Of a stretch of 33,949 nucleotides of DNA, positions 25,064-33,329 are shown piece by piece (within the stretch, counting starts at the first letter, position 1; each line of letters begins with the position of its first letter). The position numbers and the translations under genes were made by a program. Below the pieces are notes generated by a model. It had not been told where the DNA came from. It made no database searches and saw only the letters and a list, made by a program, of their open reading frames with translations. This DNA is from Mycobacterium sp. (GTDB taxonomy: Bacteria > Actinomycetota > Actinomycetes > Mycobacteriales > Mycobacteriaceae). The stretch is taken from positions 1 through 33,949 of the forward strand of contig NZ_PKEK01000016.1 of the NCBI RefSeq assembly GCF_002863225.1. Direction: 5' to 3'.

Positions 25064-26535
25064 GCGATCACCTTCTTACGACGAAGTGTCGCCAGGCTCG
25101 ACCAGTCCACCGGACCGATCGCCAGGTTGACCGCCAGATACACGATCGCCGCGGCGCCCAGGACGAAAATCACGTGCTGCCCCGAAAGCGCAAGCGCTAC
25201 AACGACACTGATTGCGACAGGGATCAGCAACCGGAGCATGAACGATGTCGGCGTCCGGTAACCACAGGTGCGGTGCAGCCACCAGCTGGCCAGCACGAAG
25301 CCGAACAACTCGGTGCAGACCAGCGAGAAAGCCGCGCCCACTGCGCCGAATCGGCTGTCCAGCAACAGGTTCAGCGTGACGTTGAATGCGAGCGAGACGA
25401 CGAAGGACTGGAAGAAGAAGCGCTGCTGATGGCAGGCGAACAGCCCCTGGCCGAGGGTCCCGGTGACGAACCGGAGTGCGACCGCGACGAACAGCAACGC
25501 CAGGGTCGGGGTTCCGCGACTCACGTAATCCTGATCGCCGAACAACTTGATCAGCGGGCCCGCCAGTAGCGCACCGACGACGGCAACCGGGACCGCCAGG
25601 AAGCTCATCAGTTCGACGCTCCGACGCAAGAAGCCGGCGAAGGCGCTGACGTCGCGGGAGAACAGCGAGGTGGCTGTGGACAGGGTCGACTTGAGGAAGA
25701 ACACCGACAGTGCCTCGGTGTTGAACGCCACGGTGTAGGCCAAGCCGTACACGCCCACCTCGGCGTGGGTGCTGACCAACGAGACGATCACTCCGTCGGC
25801 GCGCCAGTAGAGCACCCCGATCACCATCACGCCCAGCAGCGGCAGGCTCTCACGGAGCAGGTCGGCGGCTTCCCGCGGCACGAACGCCGGCCGCAGTGTG
25901 ACGTGGCGCCCGGCCGCGATGCCCTGGATCAGCAACTGCAACGCGGGCGGGATCAGTTGTGCGACGGCGAACCAGATGACGCCCTGGCGGGTGGTGACCA
26001 GCCAGGCGACCGCACCGAGAGTGGCCAGCCGGCTCGCGACGTCGGATAGCGCCACCGCAGAGAAACGCACGGTGGTCTGGAAGATGGGTTCGAAACGCGT
26101 TGTGAGCGTGAGCATCAGCAGCTGACCCGACAACACGACGAGCATGATGCGCACGTCGGCATCGCGGTAGACGAGTAGTCCGGCGGCGGCGGCCAGCGCA
26201 GCGAGCGGGACACAGTAGACCAGCGACAGCGCACTGTTGACCCGGACCAGGCGCTCCAGCTCGCCGCGGCCGGACGTCACCCGGCGCACGACGACCGTGC
26301 CGGTGCCCAGGTCCGCGAGGCTGGTCCACATGCCGATGAAGGCGACGGCGATGGTGAGCTGTCCGTAGCGGCCCGGGCCCAGGTAGCGGGCCGTCATCGC
26401 GACCGAGAACACCGACGCGAGCATGCCCAGTACCCGGCAGACCAGTTGTACCGACACCGCGTGCGCGATGCGGGTGTGCGGGATCGCTGAATCTTCCACG
26501 GAAGCCTGCACTTCCGCGGCTGTGGTTTCGGTCAT
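25060..26535 (-). CDS. wzx: Wzx-type polysaccharide flippase
   Basis: A 491-residue integral membrane protein with about 12-14 hydrophobic segments separated by short basic loops, of the oligosaccharide flippase (Wzx / MVF-MATE) pattern. The RYLGPGRYGQL segment after the first membrane helix is the common sequence mark of these flippases. It would move the polyprenyl-diphosphate repeat unit across the plasma membrane. The ATG at 26535 makes a TGATG junction with the phosphoglycosyltransferase gene, and a TTG at 26538 is the alternative. It overlaps the GT2-GT4 gene by ATGA. Confidence 0.93.
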   Translation of the reverse strand: MTETTAAEVQASVEDSAIPHTRIAHAVSVQLVCRVLGMLASVFSVAMTARYLGPGRYGQLTIAVAFIGMWTSLADLGTGTVVVRRVTSGRGELERLVRVNSALSLVYCVPLAALAAAAGLLVYRDADVRIMLVVLSGQLLMLTLTTRFEPIFQTTVRFSAVALSDVASRLATLGAVAWLVTTRQGVIWFAVAQLIPPALQLLIQGIAAGRHVTLRPAFVPREAADLLRESLPLLGVMVIGVLYWRADGVIVSLVSTHAEVGVYGLAYTVAFNTEALSVFFLKSTLSTATSLFSRDVSAFAGFLRRSVELMSFLAVPVAVVGALLAGPLIKLFGDQDYVSRGTPTLALLFVAVALRFVTGTLGQGLFACHQQRFFFQSFVVSLAFNVTLNLLLDSRFGAVGAAFSLVCTELFGFVLASWWLHRTCGYRTPTSFMLRLLIPVAISVVVALALSGQHVIFVLGAAAIVYLAVNLAIGPVDWSSLATLRRKKVIA

Positions 26536-28067
26536 CAATACGCCCCGTCGCGAGCCAGGACCGCCTTGATCGTCTTCGCGATGATCAGGGCATCACTGGT
26601 CATCGACCAGTTGTCGACATAGGACAGGTCCAGGCGCACCGACTCGTCCCACGACAGATCCGAGCGGCCACTGACCTGCCACAGCCCGGTCACCCCCGGC
26701 TTGACCAGCATCCGCCGTTTGACGTCGCCGTCGTACTTGGCGACCTCGCGTTGCAGCGGCGGCCGCGGGCCGACCACGCTCATGTCCTGGGTCAGCACGT
26801 TCAGGAACTGTGGCAGCTCGTCGATGCTGAACCGGCGCAGCACCTTCCCCACCTTTGTCACCCGCGGGTCTTCGCGGATCTTGAACAGCATTCCGCCGGT
26901 GCTCTCGTTGAGCGTGAGCAGCTTGTCGATCTGCTGATCGGCGCCGTCGACCATGGTGCGGAACTTGAACATCCTGAACGGCTTGCCGTCGAGTCCGATC
27001 CGCTCGGACGGATAGAAGACCGGGCCCTTGCTGGTGAGCTTGATGGCGATAGCCGCGGTGATGAGCAGTGGCGAGGTGCCGATCAGGGCGGCCAGCGCGA
27101 AGCAGAAGTCGAATGCGCGTTTCTGGAATCGCTTGGCTTCCTTGTATTGCGGCTTCTCGACGTGCAGTAGCGGGAAACCCGCCACCGGCCGCAGCGCCAG
27201 CCTGCCCTCGGCGACGTCCATCACGCCCGGCGCCATCACCAGGTCGACGTCCATCGTCTCCAGACGCCACATCAGCTGCCGGACGCCCTGAACCCCGAAT
27301 CGCTCGGTACCGGTCAGCGCCACCGTGTCCGCGCCGCAATGCCCGATCGCGGCCACCGCGTGCGCATCGTCGCCGAGAATCGGGACGTCCCGACCGTTGA
27401 TCACCAGCTTCTTGCCGCGGGACGGCCCGTATCCCGGGATACCGCACCCGACAACGACATAGCCGTCGCCGGCGTTGCGGGTCAGTTCCTCGGCCAGATG
27501 GGTGACGGCCTTGCGGTCGCCGATCGCCAGCACCCTGGTCTGAAACTTGCCGAGCGCTCGCCGGCGGGCGATGTGGCGGCGCCACCAGACCCGGCTCACC
27601 AGCAGGGTGAAAGTCCCCACCGGCAGGGCCACCGCCAGATAGCCGCGGGCCAGGAAGATCTTCGCGAGAAGCGTAGCCATCGCGATGATTCCGAACGTCC
27701 AGAACGACGCACTGATGATCCGCCGGTACTCCTCGAGCCCACCGCCGATGATCCGAATCGAGCGGGCATTGAACATGGCGATCGACGTCAGCCAGAGCAG
27801 GGCGAACCCGATCGAGAACATGGTCATCACCGGGCCCGGGTAGCCGGACACCTTCGGGGAGTCCCCGAACCGGGCCAGCTGCGCGAGGGCGACTGCGGCA
27901 CAGACGATCACGGTGTCGGTGATCCGCAGCCGGGTCGAGTACCAGTGCAACCAACGTCGCGCCGGCTCGGTGTTCTGGGTCGGCGGCGGTGGCGGAACGA
28001 CCGGCGGTTGGCCGACGCGAGCGGTGGTCGACCTCGAGACCGGGCTCGACACTGAGGACGTCATCAT
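26535..28067 (-). CDS. Polyprenyl-phosphate sugar-1-phosphate transferase (WbaP/WcaJ type)
   Basis: A 510-residue initiating enzyme of repeat-unit assembly. The first half has a Pro-rich start, four hydrophobic segments (about 48-165) and a CoA_binding_3-like nucleotide fold (about 175-295). The C-terminal catalytic domain begins KRAFDF near 316 with one re-entrant hydrophobic helix. It then shows KFRTMVDGAD (368-377), the Asp-Glu pair in DELPQ (416-420) and PGVTGLWQVSGRS (457-469), all hallmarks of the family. It transfers hexose-1-phosphate from a nucleotide sugar to polyprenyl phosphate. Whether glucose or galactose is used cannot be told. The start ATG overlaps the WecG-type gene (ATGA). 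Confidence 0.95.
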   Translation of the reverse strand: MMTSSVSSPVSRSTTARVGQPPVVPPPPPTQNTEPARRWLHWYSTRLRITDTVIVCAAVALAQLARFGDSPKVSGYPGPVMTMFSIGFALLWLTSIAMFNARSIRIIGGGLEEYRRIISASFWTFGIIAMATLLAKIFLARGYLAVALPVGTFTLLVSRVWWRRHIARRRALGKFQTRVLAIGDRKAVTHLAEELTRNAGDGYVVVGCGIPGYGPSRGKKLVINGRDVPILGDDAHAVAAIGHCGADTVALTGTERFGVQGVRQLMWRLETMDVDLVMAPGVMDVAEGRLALRPVAGFPLLHVEKPQYKEAKRFQKRAFDFCFALAALIGTSPLLITAAIAIKLTSKGPVFYPSERIGLDGKPFRMFKFRTMVDGADQQIDKLLTLNESTGGMLFKIREDPRVTKVGKVLRRFSIDELPQFLNVLTQDMSVVGPRPPLQREVAKYDGDVKRRMLVKPGVTGLWQVSGRSDLSWDESVRLDLSYVDNWSMTSDALIIAKTIKAVLARDGAY

Positions 28068-28858
28068 TGCTCGAGCCCCCCGTAGGCCACGCCCGGGTAG
28101 CAGATCAGCTGCGCACGCACAGCCCGCAGCAGGGCGCCGGGGCCCTGCAGTAGATAGCGCCGCGCCAGCCGCCGGGGTTCACGGCTCAACCGGTACAGCC
28201 ATTCCAGGCCGGCCCGCTGCATCCAAGCCGGCGCCCGCAGTTGCCCGCCGGCCAAGAAGTCGATGGCGCCGCCACTGGGCAGGAAGATCCGTGCGCCGGT
28301 CGCTGCCCCGTGCCGGTCGATCCATTGCTCCTGACGCGGTTTACCGAGGCTGACGACGAGAATGTCGGTACGGGCCGCGAGGATATCGGCTTCCAAAACC
28401 TCAGAGCCCGTTTCGATCTCAGCTGCGTCCGGCGACCACATTCCCGAGACCGCCAATCCCGGATGGGTTTCGGCCAACCGCTGGGTCAGCCGCCGGTGCG
28501 TCTCGGGGCTGCCGCCGAAAAAGCCGACCCGGCTGCCGGTCGCTTCGGCCAACGCGAGCACCTCGGGCAACAGGTCGGCGCCGGTGATGCGGGGCCAGCT
28601 TCGGGCCGTCAGGATTCGGCCCCGCCAGGCGATCGGCATGCCGTCGGCGAGCAGTAGCCATTCCAATTGCCCGACGGGTGCCGCGCTGACGGTCCGGAAG
28701 TGGTGAAGGTGATCGAGGTTCACCGAGCCGACGGCCAGGCCGATCGCCGAACCCGAACGCAACCGCGCATCGATGATCGACAGCACCTCATCGGTGTCGC
28801 GCCGCTCGACGATGCTGCCGCTGACCACCATTCGTACCGCCACCGCCGACGCGGTCAT
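28064..28858 (-). CDS. WecG/TagA/CpsF family glycosyltransferase (GT26)
   Basis: A 264-residue protein with the motifs of GT26: SVNLDHL (45-51), LLADGMPIAW with the conserved Asp72, GADLLPE (93-99), a GFFGGSPE strand (112-119), SLGKPRQEQWI (170-180) and the C-terminal WLYRLSREPRRLARRYL tail. Family members usually add the second sugar, often N-acetylmannosaminuronate or ManNAc, to polyprenyl-linked sugar at the membrane. That fits its place directly before the initiating transferase gene. It overlaps its neighbours at both ends by ATGA. Confidence 0.94.
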   Translation of the reverse strand: MTASAVAVRMVVSGSIVERRDTDEVLSIIDARLRSGSAIGLAVGSVNLDHLHHFRTVSAAPVGQLEWLLLADGMPIAWRGRILTARSWPRITGADLLPEVLALAEATGSRVGFFGGSPETHRRLTQRLAETHPGLAVSGMWSPDAAEIETGSEVLEADILAARTDILVVSLGKPRQEQWIDRHGAATGARIFLPSGGAIDFLAGGQLRAPAWMQRAGLEWLYRLSREPRRLARRYLLQGPGALLRAVRAQLICYPGVAYGGLEQ

Positions 28859-29436
28859 GACGCCGCCCGGGCCTGCGGATTGCGCAGCGTTCCCGTCAAC
28901 TGGTTGACCGATCGCAGTAGTGGCCAGTTGGCGTCCTTGTCGGAGATGACCGTGACCGGCAGTGGCCAGTCGATGGCGAATTCCGGCTCATCCCAGCGGA
29001 ATCCCTGCCCGGCGTCAGCCTGATACGGACCGCTCATCTGATAGAAGACCTCGGTGTTGTCGGCGAGGGTCTGGAAGCCGTGGGCCACGAACGGCGGCAG
29101 AAACAGTGCCCGCCGGTTGTCGGCGCTCAGCTGCACCATGACGTGCTTGCCGTAGGTCGGCGATCCCGGGCGCACATCGACGGCGACGTCGGCGATGGCA
29201 CCGCGGGTGCAGCGGACCAACTTGGCCTCGGCGTGCGGCGGCACTTGACGATGCAGTCCACGCAGCGTGCCGCGGGAGTAGTTGTAGGAGATGCTGGTCT
29301 GCACGACACCGGTGAGCAGTCCGAACTCTTCGAATTCCTCGGCGCAAAAGGTGCGGGTGAAGAAGCCGCGGTCGTCGCGGTGCGGCTCGACGTCGACGAT
29401 CATCACGCCGTCGACGTCGGTCGGGGTGTACTTCAC
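28855..29436 (-). CDS. RmlC-like nucleotide-sugar 3(,5)-epimerase
   Basis: A 193-residue cupin of the dTDP-4-dehydrorhamnose 3,5-epimerase family. His62 lies in RGLHRQ and Tyr132 in VFYQMSGPY, at the same numbers as the catalytic pair I recall for M. tuberculosis RmlC. AHGFQ (118-122) and WDEPEFAIDWP near the end are also typical. The GTG at 29436 overlaps the SDR stop (GTGA). An open frame extends to 29601 but has no family match there. No RmlA, RmlB or RmlD lies nearby. With RfbF as the cluster's nucleotidyltransferase, the substrate may be a CDP-linked, not a dTDP-linked, 4-keto sugar (inference). Confidence 0.92.
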   Translation of the reverse strand: MKYTPTDVDGVMIVDVEPHRDDRGFFTRTFCAEEFEEFGLLTGVVQTSISYNYSRGTLRGLHRQVPPHAEAKLVRCTRGAIADVAVDVRPGSPTYGKHVMVQLSADNRRALFLPPFVAHGFQTLADNTEVFYQMSGPYQADAGQGFRWDEPEFAIDWPLPVTVISDKDANWPLLRSVNQLTGTLRNPQARAAS

Positions 29437-30482
29437 CGGAGCTCTCCGTTCCAGAACAGCCGCTCGTCCACCTGCCCGGACTTCAGCAGGTACTGAATTT
29501 GCTTGAGCCGGGTGTGCCCGCGACCGTGGAAGGTCTCGGGATCCATCGCGATGCTGTCGAACACCCGGTGCAGCTGAGCGGCCCCCGCCGCGACGTCCCA
29601 CACGGCACGAAAGTCCGGGAACACTTCGCGAATCTTCCCGAAGGCCACCCGGTAGCTACGGTTGTCGGCGCTGGGTGGGCCGAAAGACAGCTCGCAGCCG
29701 GGGAATTCGGCGCTCACCGTCTCGGCGATCTCACGCACCGTGCGATTGTTCTCGTCGCTCCCGACGTTGACGACCAACCGGTGCACTGATTCGCGGTCGG
29801 CCCGCAGTGCGCACCGGATCGCCTGGGCGATGTCCAGCGCGTGCACCAGCGGACGCCACGGCGTACCGTCGCTGGTCATCGCGATCTCGTGTTCCGTCCA
29901 CGCCAGCCCGGCCAGGTTGTTCAGCACGATGTCGAATCGCATCCGCGGCGAGGCCCCGAATGCCGTCGCGTTGCGCATGAAGGACGGCGAGAAGTCGTCG
30001 TCGGCCATCGCACCGACATCCCGCTCGACCAGGGCTTTGCACTTGGCGTACGGGGTGAGCGGGTTCACCGGGCTGGTCTCGTCGACGGTGCCGTCGGCGA
30101 TGCCGTAGACGCTGCACGACGACATGTAGATGAAGCGGCTGACGCCGGCGCGCTTGGCACATTCCGCCAAATGCACACTGCCGTGGTGGTTTACCTGGTA
30201 GGTCACGTCACCGATCAGGTCGCCGATCGGGTCGTTGCTGAGCTCGGCCATGTGCACGATCGCGTCGAAGCCGCGCAGGTCGTCGGCTGTGACATCGCGG
30301 ATGTCGCGGACCAGCGTGACCGGGGTGACCCGGTCCGGTGCGCCGGCCAACTGACCTCGGCACAGCCAACCGGTCTTGTAGTAGCCGGTGTCGAGACCGA
30401 CCACGTCGTGACCGTCCTCGATCAACACCGGGGCGAGCAAACAACCCAGGTAACCTTCGATGCCGGTAACCAGCACTCGCAC
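29433..30482 (-). CDS. NAD-dependent nucleotide-sugar epimerase/dehydratase (extended SDR)
   Basis: A 349-residue extended short-chain dehydrogenase. The nucleotide loop is TGIEGYLG (6-13), the Ser region is SSCSVYG (121-127) and the catalytic Tyr-Lys pair is Y145-x3-K149. The Asp-Glu of classical 4,6-dehydratases (TDEVYG) is missing, so an epimerase or reductase is more likely than a dehydratase. The segment SDGTPWRPLVHALDIAQAI is typical of a subfamily often found beside RfbF and C-methyltransferase genes. It starts with GTG, with GGAGG about nine bases upstream, 30 bases after the PIG-L gene. Confidence 0.9.
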   Translation of the reverse strand: MRVLVTGIEGYLGCLLAPVLIEDGHDVVGLDTGYYKTGWLCRGQLAGAPDRVTPVTLVRDIRDVTADDLRGFDAIVHMAELSNDPIGDLIGDVTYQVNHHGSVHLAECAKRAGVSRFIYMSSCSVYGIADGTVDETSPVNPLTPYAKCKALVERDVGAMADDDFSPSFMRNATAFGASPRMRFDIVLNNLAGLAWTEHEIAMTSDGTPWRPLVHALDIAQAIRCALRADRESVHRLVVNVGSDENNRTVREIAETVSAEFPGCELSFGPPSADNRSYRVAFGKIREVFPDFRAVWDVAAGAAQLHRVFDSIAMDPETFHGRGHTRLKQIQYLLKSGQVDERLFWNGELR

Positions 30483-30512
30483 TGTTCTCGTCCTCCGTCG
30501 TCGTGGTCGGCG

Positions 30513-31175
30513 CTAGTTGACCGAAAAATTGGAATCGGGATCCAGGACCGCTTTTTCGATCGTGAAACCCTCGGCATAGCGGGAACGGCACTGCACCCCG
30601 CGCACCCGCATCAAGCCGAGGAAGGCCTCGTCGTCGAACCAGCCGCGGCCGGCCTGAGACGGGTAGCAGTCGGCGAGCAGCCGCGTCTTGTGGTTCGCCG
30701 CGTCCTCCGAGATCGGAAGGTAAAGGGTCGGATTCGGCAGATCCGACTCCCACTTCAAAATCTCGTAGCCCAGCACCAGGTGGTCGCGGAACTCGGTCGG
30801 AATCAGCTCGGCGAGCAGCCGGTGGTCCTGGTGATAGTCGGCGCGCTGCGGGCCAAGGACCATGTCCGGTTCGCACGTGCGGCGGAAGTCCGCCAGCGTC
30901 TGCTTCGCCGTTCCCCAATTGTCGGGAAGACGGCCATCGGGGAGGTCGGCCACCGTCAACCGGATATCCGCGGTCGGGCACAACGCAGCGAACGCGTTCT
31001 TCTCCTCGACCTCACGGACGGTGCCACCACCGGTCATCACCAGCGCGTGAATCACCAGATTAGGTTTGTCGCGGGCGATTTCGATGAGCGTCGCACCGGC
31101 TCCGATGACGATGTCGTCACAGTGGGCACCGATGACGGCCACCGAGTTGAGGTTGACAGGCGACAGCGACATCAT
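30513..31175 (-). CDS. PIG-L (LmbE) family zinc deacetylase
   Basis: A 220-residue protein with the LmbE zinc motif in a variant form: AHCDDIVIGAGATL (17-30), where His18, Asp20 and Asp21 are kept but the usual Pro and Glu of AHPDDE are Cys19 and Ile22. The second motif is YHQDH (114-118), supplying the third metal ligand. The family removes N-acetyl groups from GlcNAc-type substrates (MshB, MCA, PIG-L). Here it may act on an N-acyl nucleotide sugar or on the lipid-linked glycan. The ATG at 31175 overlaps the RfbF stop (ATGA). Confidence 0.9.
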   Translation of the reverse strand: MMSLSPVNLNSVAVIGAHCDDIVIGAGATLIEIARDKPNLVIHALVMTGGGTVREVEEKNAFAALCPTADIRLTVADLPDGRLPDNWGTAKQTLADFRRTCEPDMVLGPQRADYHQDHRLLAELIPTEFRDHLVLGYEILKWESDLPNPTLYLPISEDAANHKTRLLADCYPSQAGRGWFDDEAFLGLMRVRGVQCRSRYAEGFTIEKAVLDPDSNFSVN

Positions 31176-31969
31176 GCGGACTTCTCCACCGGGGCGTCGT
31201 TGTTCCACACCATCCAGGGATGAATTCCCTTGTAGTAGTTGGCGTCCAGCTCGGCACGCTCCTTGAAGGTGTCCGCCGGCCGCCAGAATCCGTCGTGCTG
31301 GTAGCCGATCAACTTGCCGGTGCCGGTCAGCGCCATACAGGCATCGGCGACCAGGTCGCCGTTCTCCGGAATGAGGTCGATGACGTCTTGCTTGAGCACG
31401 AAGTAGCCACCGTTGATCCAGATCGGGAATCGCTCGATCGGCGCGATGTCCTTGATGTCACCCTGCTGGGTGATGTCGACGCAGTGAAACGACGACTTCG
31501 GCGGCACGACCAACATCGACGCGGTGGCGCCGGTGGAGGTCGTGCGCTCGACGATGTGGTCGAGCGGTGCGTCGGTCAGCACGTCGGCGTAGTTGGCCAG
31601 GAAGTATTCGTCGTCGCCGAGGTATTTGCGGACCCGCCGCAACCGCTCACCGATCGGCGACTCCAGCCCGGTGTCGACGAAAGTGATTGTCCAGTCGTCG
31701 ATGTCGGAGTCGAAGAGCTCGACGTTCCCCGACTTCATGACGAAGTCGTTGGACTCGACCTCGCGGTAGTTGAGGAAGAAGTCTTTGATCTTCGCTCCGC
31801 CGTAACCCAGGCAGAGGATGAACTCCGTGTGGCCGTAGTGGGCGAAGTACCGCATCACATGCCAGACCAGCGGGCGCGGCCCCACCATCTGGAGCGGCTT
31901 GGGTACGACATCGTCTTCCGCGGTGCGCATACGCATGCCGTAACCACCGCAGAACAGGACAACCTTCAT
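31172..31969 (-). CDS. rfbF: Glucose-1-phosphate cytidylyltransferase (RfbF)
   Basis: A 265-residue sugar nucleotidyltransferase, close to the usual 257 for RfbF. The N-terminal loop is GGYGMRMR (8-15), with the lysine of VPKP at residue 24. RfbF-specific blocks follow: WTITFVDTGLESPIGERLRRV, a YADVLTD metal site, INGGYFVL and the late GFWRPADT. The reaction is CTP plus glucose-1-phosphate to CDP-glucose. The ATG at 31969 follows AAGGG at eight bases. A GTG at 31999 would add ten residues. It is the first gene of the 15-gene leftward unit, and element copy 3 lies 62 bases upstream. Confidence 0.95.
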   Translation of the reverse strand: MKVVLFCGGYGMRMRTAEDDVVPKPLQMVGPRPLVWHVMRYFAHYGHTEFILCLGYGGAKIKDFFLNYREVESNDFVMKSGNVELFDSDIDDWTITFVDTGLESPIGERLRRVRKYLGDDEYFLANYADVLTDAPLDHIVERTTSTGATASMLVVPPKSSFHCVDITQQGDIKDIAPIERFPIWINGGYFVLKQDVIDLIPENGDLVADACMALTGTGKLIGYQHDGFWRPADTFKERAELDANYYKGIHPWMVWNNDAPVEKSA

Positions 31970-32031
31970 CTTGTCGACCCTTTCCCCGAGCCGGCTCACA
32001 CAAACCGACCTTCACTATTAAAGGCAGTATA

Positions 32032-32045
32032 CATACTTTTAGGAT
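32032..32045 (-). promoter_or_regulatory. Locus-wide 14-base element, copy 3 (15-gene unit)
   Basis: On the minus strand it reads ATCCTAAAAGTATG, one mismatch from the shared element, and is followed by TATACT, a good mycobacterial -10 hexamer. Around it 20 of 24 bases (32023-32046) match the same surroundings of copy 2 (13791-13814). A TTTGCTTTT run at 32069-32077 also occurs in the copy 1 region (5949-5957). It lies 62 bases upstream of rfbF. Confidence 0.75.
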
Positions 32046-32192
32046 GGTGTGAAGCTCATATCAAACTCTTTGCTTTTCATCACACTTTTGGTCTCTCCGC
32101 CCCCAGTACCGGGAAGCGAACGCCCGGGAAACACCGCCACACGCCCCAGTTGGGGGTTAGCTCAGCAAATTGCAACGGACCGCGAGACCCGC

Positions 32193-33329
32193 TCAGCGCC
32201 CAACAGGCTGGACGGTCGCGGTGGGGCTCACCGGCGAGGCGCCCGAGCGCTGACCGCCGCTCTCGAAACGGCGTTTGAGCCTCAGCAGCGGGGTCTCGAA
32301 AAACCGGAAGCTCAGGTAGGCGGCCAGGATCACCGCGCACAGCGTGCCGGCGAAAAGCAGCGGTCCATGGTCGAGATGTGCGGCTCGGCGCACCCCGTTC
32401 GCACAGAGCATGTGCAGTAGGTACACGCCGTAGCTGATCACTCCGACGAATACCAGCGGCCGCCAGCGCAGCAGCGGGTGCAACGACGTCCGTCCGACCA
32501 GGCACGAGCTGACCACGACCATGACCATCAGACATTGGGTAGCCTGCTGCGGTGCGTCCAGCGCCACCGCGGCGATCAGCGCCAGCGCCGTGACCGGAGC
32601 CGACCAGACCCGACCGAGGACCGTCGCCAGCGCCGCGAACCCACGAGGCGTGCTCGCCGTCAGCGCCGCTACCGACGCCAGCAGGATGGGCAACGACAGG
32701 CTGGCCGGAATGCGGCCCGGCAGCGCCCGTGCATCGCTCAGGTGTCCGAAGCCCTGCGAAATCGCCACCAGCACAGCCAGACCCGTCACCGGCACCCAGA
32801 CCCTGCGACGCCCTAGCACGAGCGCCCCGACGAGCAACGGCGGCCACAGCAGATAGAACTGCTCTTCGGTCGCCAGCGACCAGGCGAAGTAGAACGTCAC
32901 CGAGTTGGCGTGAGCGAGGTCGACGAACCAGTTCGACGTAAAGGTCAGGAACGCGGGCAGATGTTCGAAGAACTGTCTGCCGTCCGGTTGGTCACGGCGG
33001 GTAGCCGCGACCAGCAGGACGTAGAGCAGCAAGGTCGCGTAGTAGAGCGGGAGGATTCGGAGGGCACGCCGGGCGTAGAACTTTCGCAGGGAGATCCGCT
33101 GCGTCGACTGGTACTCGCGAATCAGCAGGGTGGTGATCAGGAAGCCGCTGATGGCGAAGAAGAAGTCCACGCCCAGATAGCCCTTGGTCAGAAACGACGC
33201 ACCCGTGGTGCCCGAAGTGTGGTGCCACACGACGGCGATGACGCTGAGCGCGCGCAGGCCGTCCAGCGCGTCGAACCGGGTCATCGCCTGGAAGTGGTCG
33301 AAATCTGCCCGGACGAACGACGCCGTCAT
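32193..33329 (-). CDS. Acyltransferase-3 family membrane protein
   Basis: A 378-residue membrane acyltransferase (PF01757 pattern) with about ten hydrophobic helices. The N-terminus has RFDALDGLRALSVIAVVWHH with the catalytic His pair (36-37), then GYLGVDFFFAISGFLITTLL and a basic FYARRALRILPLYY loop. Later it shows FYFAWSLATEEQFYLLWP. Members O-acetylate or O-succinylate surface glycans and lipids on the membrane. The ATG at 33329 has GAGAAG just upstream, and an ATG at 33284 is an alternative. It is transcribed on its own, with element copy 4 191 bases upstream. It probably decorates the polymer of this locus (inference). Confidence 0.92.
   Translation of the reverse strand: MTASFVRADFDHFQAMTRFDALDGLRALSVIAVVWHHTSGTTGASFLTKGYLGVDFFFAISGFLITTLLIREYQSTQRISLRKFYARRALRILPLYYATLLLYVLLVAATRRDQPDGRQFFEHLPAFLTFTSNWFVDLAHANSVTFYFAWSLATEEQFYLLWPPLLVGALVLGRRRVWVPVTGLAVLVAISQGFGHLSDARALPGRIPASLSLPILLASVAALTASTPRGFAALATVLGRVWSAPVTALALIAAVALDAPQQATQCLMVMVVVSSCLVGRTSLHPLLRWRPLVFVGVISYGVYLLHMLCANGVRRAAHLDHGPLLFAGTLCAVILAAYLSFRFFETPLLRLKRRFESGGQRSGASPVSPTATVQPVGR

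Noticed and set aside
22562..25261. An 899-codon open frame on the plus strand
   Set aside because: It lies opposite the FAD enzyme and GT2-GT4 genes, has no recognisable domain and is Arg/Gly/His-rich, as expected for the antisense of GC-rich codons.
29437..29601. An N-terminal extension of the RmlC-like gene
   Set aside because: The family starts at the GTG 29436, which overlaps the upstream stop. The extension is Arg-rich and has no match to the fold.
29841..31223. A 460-codon open frame on the plus strand
   Set aside because: It covers the SDR and PIG-L genes in antisense. Those genes have intact catalytic motifs and ribosome sites.
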